In this document: positions 1 to 10,529 of the stretch, one piece after another
Numbering within the stretch: the first letter of the stretch is position 1
Layout: every line of letters starts with the position of its first letter
NCBI GenBank assembly: GCA_038025085.1
Contig: CM076144.1
Span: 18,669,501-18,733,500, forward strand
From: Tetragonia tetragonoides
Lineage: Eukaryota > Streptophyta > Magnoliopsida > Caryophyllales > Aizoaceae
Reading direction: 5' to 3'
Length of the DNA: 64,000 bases
Notes under the pieces: model-generated
What the model was told of the DNA's origin: nothing
Databases searched by the model: none
The model's input: the letters and a program-made list of their open reading frames with translations, nothing else
Program-made: the position numbers and the translations under genes

Positions 1-3000
1 AACACCTTTCGTTACACTATAATGTTAAGAAATCAATTGAACTTGAGATAAGAAAGATCAATATTCAGTAACCATGAACAATTATAGGGCGGCTACTAGT
101 CTGCTACAAGTGTCCATTTTCACTTTTTATTGTTTTCTATCTATATTTATTAAACTAAAGTGTTCTTTTCCACTTCAGTAACGGGTTCGACTCAATTCGG
201 TTTAGTGATCCACTTTTTTCTCTCTCAAATTACTATTTCAGTTCAGTTCAGTACAGTTCAATGAAAAAAGAGCACACCCATATTTTCATTAGTTGAATGA
301 ATATATATTTTAAGATTTATTAATGGTCAAACTTTTGAAAATTTGACTATAAATATTCATTTGGAATGATCAAATCCGGAAACAACTTTCTTACTTATAA
401 CTTGTAAGTGTTAAGACCGCCTCTCGTATATTAGACCTCTTCGGAGCTTGTCGATCATTCGCATGATTTATTATTATGTTTTTGTTGGTACGATTGTATC
501 TGGACAGTAGAAATACTATTTTTCTTTTTAAGATGATAATGAGTATTACTTTCTCGTACCAATCCATCTCGGGATAAAGACCGAGGAACAAGTGACCAAG
601 TTGGGGTTTATTAGGGAGGGAGTAAGAGCAAGGGAAATCCCAAACCACCCCCGTGAAATTCAAACCTTTGTTGAGGGCATGATTGATTTTATTTGCAACT
701 ACAACAATAATTCAATTGGGGTAATACCAAAATAGTAAAAGGTAATAATTATGTCTGAAATTCTAGTTTCTCCTTGAACCTATCATAAAAGCTATGAGAG
801 TATGAATGGTAGTAGTAATTTAGCTGGCTATAGATATACAAGTTCCATGAGACATAGAAAAGTCTATTGTAGATTTGCTTCCATTTCTGCAATCTCCTGT
901 CTTTGTGCAATTAAAGGGGATGTCAGCCATTTATTTGGAAATTTTAATGACCATATATAATGTAAGCCAATGCAGGTTAGTTATTTCAACTAAGGTGTCA
1001 GGATTTACTACTTTTAAGCTCCAAATTCAATTGCAAGGTACGTACAACAACTGTGTAGGATAGGAAATCTATGATCTCTAGGGTATCTTCAAAATTGGTG
1101 GGCTACAATCTGAAAACAACCCTAAATTAGTAAAGAGAATTGAGACTTAGAGATTATGTCATTTAGAAGACTGCAGATATTAGTAACTTTTTAGGTTCAC
1201 TTGTAGAGGAGTATATCTAGCTATCAACACTAATTATTTACCACAACTAGACTAGAGAGTTTGTGGTGAAAATGGAGTAAAGAGTACATTTTAGGTGTAA
1301 TTTAATTATAGGAAGATTACTGCGAAAGATATAGAATCTGGTTGGTGAAATACCCAAACAATATTGTAGATTGTGTTATATTGTCGTTGTGTTGTAGTAT
1401 GACCGACTGATTAAAATGGTATTAAAGAGGATGAATGGGCAAAGGAAGGTTTGTCTTGCTTTTGTGCAAAAACACAATGGAAAGAATAGAAATTTTGAAA
1501 TCGAGGGAGTTTGTTGGTGTGTTAAAGTAATTATTTATTGTAATTGATACTTAAAATGTGTCGCCATTTGCATTTGGATAAAATTTGCTTGTTGAGAGTA
1601 TACATCTCCGTTTTCTCATGGCTTTTGACCCAAAGCTCAACAATTTGCACGTCCATGAATTTGGATTAAATGTAGTGCGAAAGCAATGGAATTGGTTTAA
1701 CCGTTTAACATATATTGAGGACATGTTGGAAATCCTCCGACACCCAGCCCTTTATTTATTTATGTATTTATTTATGTATTTATTTATTTAACTATGTATT
1801 ATTTTATTATGGGAAGGTATAAAGAAAGGAATATCGGCTTCTTGTATTGGAGGGTCTACCAAATTTAAGGGAGAGAAAGATGATAAAACAAGTGCACTCA
1901 AAACTCGTTTCCATAGTGACACAATTTAAAATCTCATTACCAAAGTAATGCAAAATTTAAATCCTATATGTTTGCTGACTTTTCTTCTCACTTCTTAAAG
2001 TTAGGATTTCCCTTACAATCCCTTAACCTCTATTTTTGGTTTGGTTTATTTTTCCTTTTATTTTTTGTAATCCTTCCAACTTTTGGCGGTACGATTGATC
2101 GGGACTATGCATAAAATGTTGATTCTAGAACATCTAGGCATTTATAACTATACAAAAATGGTGATTCAAAATTTACACCATCCATGATTTTTCTGGGACA
2201 TCACACTCCTCTTCTTCAAGAGTAGGCTAAAATAAAGGACTTTGATTCGTAAGTAGCTAAAGCAAAAGAAAAATAGGAAATTTACCTAGGATTGGGACTA
2301 TTCTTGATAGATTTTTGCCCATATTTCCTCCATTTGTAGCCATCATCAGCCATTCCAATGCCATTGCTCTTGACTTTTAAGGTATATTTATTCTCCGTTT
2401 TGCTCAAACCCTTATCTAACATTGGTATCCTGTGTATCCACAATTCACATAATAAATTAAAATAACGATCATTTTACATCGAATTTGATTTGATAATAGC
2501 AACTCAAATAAGTGATAAGTAGAACTTTTGTAATATTATTGATTATAGTTAAATTTGGACTAAGATATGTGGATTGGAATTTAAGTTCTTGGGACAACAT
2601 AAAATAATCAAAAAAATCGTATCTACAACTAATATACTCAGAACCTCAGTCTCAATCAATACCTCAGTTAGAGATTACAATTTGTGAAAAAAAGCTTCTA
2701 AACCAATTATAAAATTATGGCACTCTTTTCAAAAGTAGTTGTCCATTTTATTGTGTTATATTTCTAATTGATTGTTTTGAATGTAGTTGCTACTCTAGGC
2801 ATTCAAACCCCACTCAATTTTTTTTACCGCTACTGGCCTTTTTGTACTGCACTACATTTTTACCAAGATATCAACTAGCTAAGACAATGACTTTACAATG
2901 CACTGGGTAACTTCTATTGTGGTGGTGAAACCCACATAACATCAGTGCAAGAGTAGTACTACTCCAACTTTTCACCGAGCTACATTATTGTACAGTCCAA

Positions 3001-3243
3001 CTTTTCACAACCATCAAGTAATATACTAAATTCAATTACAGTGAAAAAGTTTATAAGGACATAGCTTTAATTTTCTTATCCAAATTTTGAAATTAAGCAA
3101 ACGAAAAAGGCTTAAAAGTACTGAAAAGGAAACTCCAGTCTCTGAGTTATTTACCTATTGGCCTTGGTGAATTGGTTCCCCAATTATTATTTATGGTATT
3201 AGGTTCACACAACAACTCATATAAGATAACACCAAGGTGACGT
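1..3243. other. Intergenic, AT-rich, no gene recognised
   Basis: No frame here resembles a known protein on either strand; the open frames are short and of biased composition. Positions 188-290 hold scattered GTTCAG words like those of the element at 16057-16341, so this may be an eroded end of that family. A short TTTA-rich run lies at 1750-1800. If the WRKY-like exon at 4766-5136 has a long first intron, part of this stretch could be intronic, but I found no WRKYGQK codons on the minus strand. Confidence 0.5.
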
Positions 3244-4010
3244 TAGTGGCGGAACTAGGGGGTGGTCAGCGTGTGCCACGGCCTCCCCCATGATCTAGAA
3301 AAGAAATAAATATTTTTTGTGCATCACTTGTACAACAAAACAAATTTGTCCCGCTGGTTAGAAGCATGGATCTAGTTTCGTTGCTTTGCCGTAGTTCCGT
3401 GTAACATCCAATAAGGACCAATACCCCACTTTATCCTTTTTTTTCCCTCCTTTTTATTTACTCTATGCGTATATATGGTGCTGCAGTACAGCAGTAGGCA
3501 GAATTTTGTTTCTTTGTTATCCTTTCGTTTTTCATATAACTTTCCATTCTTATCTTTGACTGTATTAATTTATTTATTTACATTTTTGGATATACTTTCA
3601 ATTTTAGTATTATGTACTCCTAACTTTTTCTCTATTTTCTTTTTATTTATATTTTGTTGCTAATATCTTGTACATGATATTTTTGGGATCACATATAATT
3701 ATGTACTAGTGTAATTTAAATTAATAGTTCACTCCATGATTATTTTTTTCTTCTTCTTTTGAAACAAGGTTGCAAAAAGTGTATATGAAACCATCATTTC
3801 TTATGTAAGATCGTCCCACCAGAAGATAGAGTGACAAAATGTCAATATTAAAAGTCACCTTGTCTCATCGTAGAACGATTTTATACAAGTTTTGTGAGCT
3901 CAAAGAACTATTCGTTTTCTAATTTAGTGGGTATTATTTATATTTGTCTTATAAAAATTGTCCAATAGTTTTCAGCCCCCTCAAATAAAAAATCCTGACT
4001 CCACCACTAG
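3244..4010. repeat. Short element with AGTGGCGGA-type inverted ends
   Basis: The left end reads TAGTGGCGGAACTAGGGGG. The right end, read on the minus strand, is CTAGTGGTGGAGTCAGGA, giving an imperfect terminal inverted repeat around a 767-bp body. No transposase is visible. Inside, around 3800-3900, a second palindromic-word patch (GATCGTCCCACC and its partner GTAGAACGATT) may be a nested element. The AGTGGCGGAGCCAGGA phrase is a familiar end sequence in plant intergenic DNA; assignment to a superfamily is open. Confidence 0.55.
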
Positions 4011-4765
4011 ATGATGTCATTCATACAAACGTGACATCATGTCGATAACACGTTGAGTTATAGAAGTGGCCTCACATTTGATTATTTCTGCTATGAAAAA
4101 TGGTTTCGAAGGGTTCCCTAGCTTTGGCAACAACTTTGAAACTTGTAGTATAATTAAAAATATTCAATAATCTTTCAATTAATAATTAAAAATATTGTGG
4201 AATATTGACATTTCCCGACACACCAATATACCATACGTTACGTATATTAAACACGGCAACACATATTCCTTTGGGTCGTAGGTCCTATGATGGGCACTCT
4301 TACATTGGCTAGTTTGTTAGGAGGGCTTATTGTTCAATAGTATATAATGTTTTCAAAATATTTCCTTTTTTTTAGAAATAACACATGTATGTGCCTTTGT
4401 TTTGTCGTACCCAATTGATTTCCACTCGGATTGTACTCCTATTAACGGAGGAAAAACTATTCCAACTATTCCAAATCTTGAAGTGGAGACACTAATTTTG
4501 TTGAAAATGAGACGGAATATAAATTATTATTACGAATAAATGCGGGATGCGCTACAAAGCTACCGACTATAACAAACTTAGAGACCTCGCTTACAAGATG
4601 ACAAACTTTTTATCGCTCTAGCTACATGTTATTGGTTTTAAAGTAAAATAGTACATACTACTAACTCCTAATAAATTAAACTTTTGGACAAAAAACATTT
4701 CTCCCAACCAAAAACAATTAATAAAATTTTTTTTATATGGGAGTAGTTGTTAGAAAACGACGAAC
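4011..4765. other. Intergenic or intronic stretch left of the WRKY-like exon
   Basis: On the minus strand this lies directly downstream of the WRKY-like first exon and would be intron 1 if the gene is intact. Reading through the donor adds only Phe-Val-Val-Phe and a stop at 4750. Nothing else is recognisable. Confidence 0.4.
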
Positions 4766-5136
4766 CTGGAAGGTGAAAGCTCACTAGGGAAAGCGTTACC
4801 GGTAGACACAGAAAGAGCATTAGCAATATCTGTAAGTGTAGGACCCGAATACACCGTAGGGATTAACCGGTCCATGGATATAACTTGCTTCAGCTCGTTG
4901 TTTTCCGACGACGATGAAGATGGTGACGACGATGAGCTACCGGAGTTTCGGTCGTCGGATGATGGACTACCTTTGGTAATATCCAGCAACGGTGGTAGTG
5001 ATGATAGTGGTGGTGTTACTGTTGGCAAGGACTTAATCGAGACGTCGTCGTTTTTTATTAGGAGCTCTCTTACAAGGTCATCATCTTCCCAACCATGATG
5101 ATATTCATCAGCTGGCCATGTCATGAAAGCCTCCAT
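4766..5136 (-). CDS. First exon of a WRKY49-like (group IIc) transcription factor, partial
   Basis: WRKY proteins are nuclear, bind W-box DNA and regulate stress, defence and development. This exon encodes 123 residues plus two bases and ends at a plausible donor (CCAG/GTTCG, split codon AG|G). It begins MEAFMTWPADEY, then an acidic DDDLVRELL motif (residues 18-26), a Ser-rich low-complexity stretch (about 57-78) and VYSGPTLTDIANALSV (about 95-110). From memory, the acidic DDLVRELL opening and the YSGPT..DI..ALS motif are typical of WRKY49-type N-termini; no alignment was run. The start is the first ATG after a GA-rich leader and a TATA-like box at 5291-5296. The WRKY domain and zinc finger lie in later exons, which I cannot find in the 4.7 kb downstream. 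The gene may continue past the left edge, or be a truncated copy. Confidence 0.5.
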
Positions 5137-5283
5137 AATTATTTTTTAAGTGAATGTTTTTATATATTTAGAATTTGGTTTGAAGGAAAGGAATGATGTA
5201 GTTGTAACATGAAGTTTTGTGAAAGAGAGAGGGAGAAATGAGAAAATGAAGAAGAGGTTTTGAAATGTGAAGCTCGTGGTACA

Positions 5284-5396
5284 TATAGACTTTATAGAGA
5301 ATGCAAGTCGCAAGTGTATGTACGTATTATGGTAGATATAGACGATAGAGAATGCAAGTGATTGAGGTAGATATAGACTATTGAGAATGCAAGTGT
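5284..5396 (-). promoter_or_regulatory. Putative promoter with three copies of a short repeat
   Basis: Upstream of the WRKY-like start, a TATA-like TATAAA (minus strand, 5291-5296) lies about 155 bp before the ATG. The region has three imperfect copies of a roughly 27-bp unit with the core TAGAGAATGCAAGT, at 5284-5310, 5333-5360 and 5369-5396. The first overlaps the TATA-like box. Promoter function is inferred from position only. Confidence 0.3.
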
Positions 5397-5434
5397 ATAT
5401 ATATATTACTCACTTGGTCCATTTAAATATTTAG

Positions 5435-6687
5435 TAGAGTTGGTAAATAGGTCGTGTTGTGTCATATTCATATTCGTGTCAATAAGATATTCGTGCCAGA
5501 AACCTCCCGACACTAACCTGACCCATTTATTAATCGTGCCGGAAACCTTCAACACTAACACATCACACTTAATAATCGTGTCATTATTCGTATTGATCTG
5601 CTTAACTTTTTCAATCTAATTTCTTTTCAGAAAATAAAAAAAAAAAAGTAAAGAAATTAAATTTTGAAACATCACTTTTAAGCTTCCGTTGATATATTAG
5701 TCAATTGAAATAATGAAAATCATATATTTAAACTTTATTTATTTGAGATTATGATTAGTTGAATGACTTATTTCTCGACATGTTTAAATAATCCGCAAAT
5801 TATTGCCTGATCTCGTGATCAGGGAGGAACCTAATCCCAGACGCGCGCGTGGGTTTCAGGCGCTGGCCTGCCGACGCGTGAGATCCACGCGCCTCCACAC
5901 TTCTTCTTCTTTTTCACTTTTTCATTCGATTTCAAGTCGAATCAAGCCATTTTAGGGTTCACCAGGCCCCAATTTGATCCAATCTCGACCTAGGGTGTCG
6001 TTTCTTGAGTTTTCGAATTTTTTTTTGAGGATTTTCGAATTTTTTTGGGCTTTTTGATTACTATCCCGATGGGGGGCGAGGAAGGGAGGTGGTGGCTGGG
6101 GGAGGCCACGGCTGAGGTCGACGGCCTAAGTCGACCTCAGCCTTGGCCAGGGCGGGGTGGAGGGGCGATAGGGTGGTGGGGAGGTGAGGAGAGAGAAAAT
6201 AAGGGTTTGGGGGTGAGGGGAGGGGTGGGCTGGTGGGGGCCACTGTCGTGGTCTCCTGTCAGTGCCAACCGCAACGATGATCGGGGAGGCGGAGGTGAGG
6301 CGGTGGGGGTGGTGGTTGGCTGGTGTTGGCGCTGATGAGGAGATGAGAGAGAATGTGGGTGAGGGTGAGTGTGAGGGAGGAGATGAGAGAGAATGTGGGT
6401 GAGGGTGAGTGTGAGGGAGGAGAGATCGAGAATGAAAAGGGAGAGTGAATGGTAGAGGAGATAGATAGGGATTAGGTGACAAGTAATCGTGGGATTAGGA
6501 TTTACTTGTTGAAATAATCGTGTCAGATCGTGTCAATTTCGTGTTGAAAACCTCAACGCTAATCCTATCCATTTAACTAAACAGGTTACTCATATCGACC
6601 CGCTTAAGTTAATCGTGTCGAAAATCTCAACACTAACTCGTTTATTTCATGTTATGTCTGTGTCGTGCCAGTTTTTGGCGGCTCTAA
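5435..6687. repeat. Phrase-bounded element of CGTGTC words, interrupted in the middle
   Basis: Left end AGAGTTGGTAAATAGGTCGTG and, read on the minus strand, right end AGAGCCGCCAAAAACTGGC form an imperfect inverted end. The flanking parts (5440-5610 and 6495-6680) repeat words such as CGTGTC, AACCTC, ACACTAA and CCATTTA in both orientations. The middle (about 5640-6490) has a different composition: a GC-rich stretch at 5820-5900 and a G-rich stretch at 6060-6430. It is probably a later insertion. Confidence 0.5.
6341..6420. repeat. Exact 40-bp tandem duplication
   Basis: Positions 6341-6380 and 6381-6420 are identical, beginning AGATGAGAGAGAATGTGGGT. It lies in the purine-rich insert of the element above. 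Open frames on both strands here are compositional and not proteins. Confidence 0.9.
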
Positions 6688-6690
6688 ATT

Positions 6691-7315
6691 TAGGTTATGT
6701 TTAGCAAAATTAGTTGTAGATGTACGTCTAAAATGTTGAAAGAAGAAAGAATTTAAATTAGTAGTACAAAATAGCTAAAAATTGCTACGAAAAGTTAAGA
6801 AAATAGATGTAGTTGTATTGCAAATGAAAGCTTATATGGATAGATTCGAAGTTTTCGTTGTAGCTAGGGTTGTTCATCGTCCGTTCCAGACTAGACGTTT
6901 GACCGGACTGACCCGATCAATGACGGACCGGACGAGACCGGTCGTGGTTTTGGACCGGCCAATCCGGGTTATGGTACAGTCGGCCCGATCCAAACCGCCG
7001 TCCGGTCTGGACATGTCGGGTGAAAAACGTATGGAATAAGACCAGTCTGCTGCCTCATTTTTTCAAAATCGGTCCAGTCCGGTCCAAGACTGTCCTGAGC
7101 AATCCGGTTTGGTTTGGTTCAGTTCGTTCAAATTCTGAACTGGTGAATAGCCCTAGTTGTAGCTATAGTTGCAAATAATCTGACAAAATTATTGTTTGAT
7201 GGCTGAGACTTTGAGAGAACAAAAAAAACTGGCTGCAAAGTTTTCTTCTAGAGTTTTTTATTGAAAAGGTGACGATTTGCGCCTCAATTCTAGTACGTCC
7301 CAAACAAAACCTTAC
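6691..7315. repeat. Phrase-bounded element with TAGGTTATGTTTAG ends
   Basis: Left end TAGGTTATGTTTAGCAAA; right end, on the minus strand, TAAGGTTTTGTTTGGGAC. Interior words include AGTTGTAG and AAATTAG. It carries a second element (6865-7156) in its middle. The fragment near 18104-18240 (GGCAAAATTAGTTTTAGCTG) appears to belong to the same family. Confidence 0.5.
6865..7156. repeat. Nested element of GACCGG/CCGGTC words
   Basis: Bounded by TAGGGTTGTTCATC on the left and, read on the minus strand, ACTAGGGCTATTCACC on the right. The interior repeats the words CCGGTC, GACCGG, CCGGAC and GGTCCA in both orientations. It sits inside the 6691-7315 element, so it inserted later. No coding capacity. 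Confidence 0.6.
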
Positions 7316-7512
7316 ATTTTTAAAAGAAAAAAAATTGGAAAAGTTATAATGTCTAAACTACCCTTTACTATTTCCCTCATTTATCCATAAAAGTAATAAG
7401 CCGACTTATAATTGAACCATAATTTCAGGACAAAAGAGACATCATATGCCAATCTCAACTCTGCTAAAATAGTAAAATACCGTGTCAAAGCACGTGTTAA
7501 GGTGTTTATGGT

Positions 7513-8048
7513 AGGAGTGAGCATGGTCGGGTACTCGTCTAAAATACCTAGAACTGGTTACCACGAATCCTGAAATCTGGGAACGGGTACTAGAACTGGT
7601 TACCACGGATCTTGAAATCTGAGAACTAATACTGAAACTGGCGGGAACCGGTTCCGGGAACAAGTACCCTTTTTCACTTTCTCATAGACTTTTTGTTCTC
7701 TTTTTCCCCAAAACTTAATATTATTTTATACAACTCTCTTTAATAAACCATCTATTACTAAATTTTACCTAATATCATAATATTATAACCCAAAAACGAA
7801 AATACAAAAACAATAATTAATAAAACTCGATGCCACATCAAAGTATGAAACTCATAAACCGGTTCTTGAAATTGTTCTTGTCGGGTTCCTGGTCCTAAAA
7901 ACTGGTACCCGGAACTGATACTGGTTCCAACCAGTTCCGGAATTTCGGAACCAAAACTGGTCTCGGTGGGACTGGTTCTAAGTTTGGACCCGTCAGGTCT
8001 TAACTGGTTCAGGATCCAGAACTGGGTATTTGGTCTCATTGCTCACCC
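7513..8048. repeat. Element of GGAACCGGTTCC/ACTGGT words
   Basis: Left phrase AGGAGTGAGCATGG; right phrase GGGTGAGCAATGAG on the minus strand. The interior is built of ACTGGT, ACCAGT, GGTTCC and GGAACC in both orientations, with near-duplicate lines such as TAGAACTGGTTACCACG twice. No protein is encoded. Confidence 0.6.
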
Positions 8049-8059
8049 ACTACTTTATG

Positions 8060-8366
8060 CAGAGCCGGCCTAAGGAGGTGGCCAGAGGGGCGATCGCCTA
8101 GGGCCCCAACCTGAGTAGAGCCCAAACAACAATGAAAAATTAAGTTAAATAAAAAAATTGACAAACACTAAATATGAAAAAGGGGGTGGTTCCTTGGTTG
8201 GAAATGAGTTGTGTTGCTCCTTATGTACGTTGGGTCCTGAGTTCAAATATCTTTGGCCTCTTGTTTTTTTTTTTTTTTTTTTTGCGATAAAACAAGTTAT
8301 TCATACATCAGGGGCTCTCACTTTTATCCCGCCCCGGGACCTCTAAAACCTTAGATACGGCTCTGA
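8060..8366. repeat. Element with AGAGCCGGCCTAAGG-type ends
   Basis: The left end CAGAGCCGGCCTAAGG pairs with CAGAGCCGTATCTAAGG on the minus strand at the right end. GGGGCGATCGCCTAGGGCCCC-like sequence lies just inside the left end. A T-tract lies near 8263-8283. It begins about 11 bp after the previous element ends. A Stowaway-like end (GGGACGGAAGGAGGAGTA) follows near 8374-8391. Confidence 0.55.
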
Positions 8367-8760
8367 CTTTATGGGACGGAAGGAGGAGTATACATTACGT
8401 CCATTACATTAATACACCATGTAAGGCTTATTAATTGCCACCCTTAATTGTGTGATGGCTCAAGAATGTGGTCGTAGTGTGTTTTCGAAATCCAGGGACA
8501 ATAATTGGACAAGTTATTACTTCTATTTTTGTCGTTCTTTGGTCCTCTGTTTTTTCCCCCTGCTTTGATAACCGGTGGAACTACTCGTGTGTACAACCCT
8601 TCACCTTTTCAGTAATGTTTTTACGCTTTGGGTAGTTAGCATAGCTTATAAATTATATGTCCTTTATTGGTTTGGCCTTTTTCATATAGGTAGTACTCCT
8701 GCCTAACTTTTCACATTCATGTAAAAAGGCTCAATCAAATTTGAAAGCACCACGACACCG

Positions 8761-9496
<736 letters not shown>

Positions 9497-9498
9497 TT

Positions 9499-10529
9499 CA
9501 ATTAACCAGATTGGTATATAAAATGAGGGCCCTTCGACACATTGGTATATTTTGTTGCTCAGGCGACATATGAGTATATTAAAAATACATCGGTGACAAA
9601 TACACCCAAAAATGCCTCGCCTGAGACAATCTTTAATTAAAATATTATTCTTTTGTATTTATTGTGTATTCCTACCATTCTCAACCTAAAAAATTGCAAT
9701 CTTGGTTTTGTGCCCCTCATTTTATTTTATTTTCCCCATTTTCTTCATTAGTTAACCCTGACTAGCAAAGTAGAACACAAGATCAATAAATTAATTGGAT
9801 TTCATCGCGATAACAAGTGGATTCAATCAGGCATCAACGAATTCTATATTTCGAACAAAAAAGAACTATATTGGAAATAAAAACAGAGAAAGTGATGAAC
9901 CTCAGAGAATGAGATGAAGAAGAAATAAAACAGTGGGAGAAAATCTAAGGATAGATGGGGTTTTAATGTGAGAGATCGTAAAGTTTGTGTTGAGCAACTT
10001 CAAATTGGTGGGGCAGAGAGAGGTAAGAGGGAGGAGAGAGAATTTGAGAGTGTTGTTTGTTGATACTACATAACAGTGGAGTGATGTTGGTGGGGTTTCT
10101 TCATTTTGGCAATAGCATTCAAGAGCTGATTGAAATCAATTATTGAAGGGATTTGATTGAGAATACAGAGATAATAGTCAATGTTGGTAATGGCAATGGG
10201 CAGCCATTGCAAGCTATTGAAGGGAGCTGAATGAAGGTTTGGCAATGGCAATGGAAACCATTATAATTGGGGATTTTTGATATTGGGGAAAAGGGGAAAA
10301 CAAAATAAAATGAGGGGGGAATACAAAATTGCATTTTTTTTGAAAGAATATTATAGGAATACACAATAAATACAAAAGAATAATATTTTAATCAAAGATT
10401 TTCTCCGGCAATGTATTTTTAGGTGTATTTGTCGCCGATGTATTTTTAGTATACTCATATGTCGCCTGAGCAACAAAATATACCAATGTGTAGAAGGGCC
10501 CTCATTTTATATACCAATCTCGTTAATTG
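9499..10529. mobile_element. Non-autonomous DNA transposon with about 180-bp terminal inverted repeats (Mutator-like?)
   Basis: The left 9499-9680 and the minus strand of 10353-10529 match closely over about 180 bp. Both contain GAGATTGGTATATAAAATGA-like and GGGCCCTTC sequence followed by TATATTTTGTTGCTCAGGCG. Such long inverted ends suggest Mutator-like or foldback elements. The interior (GA-rich at 9890-10050, AATGGCAATGG words at 10180-10260) has no transposase. Both flanks are TA tracts, so the target duplication cannot be read. Confidence 0.65.

Noticed and set aside
6045..6482. Overlapping Gly/Trp-rich and Pro/Ser-rich frames on both strands
   Set aside because: Compositional frames in a purine-rich repeat with an exact 40-bp duplication; no domain.
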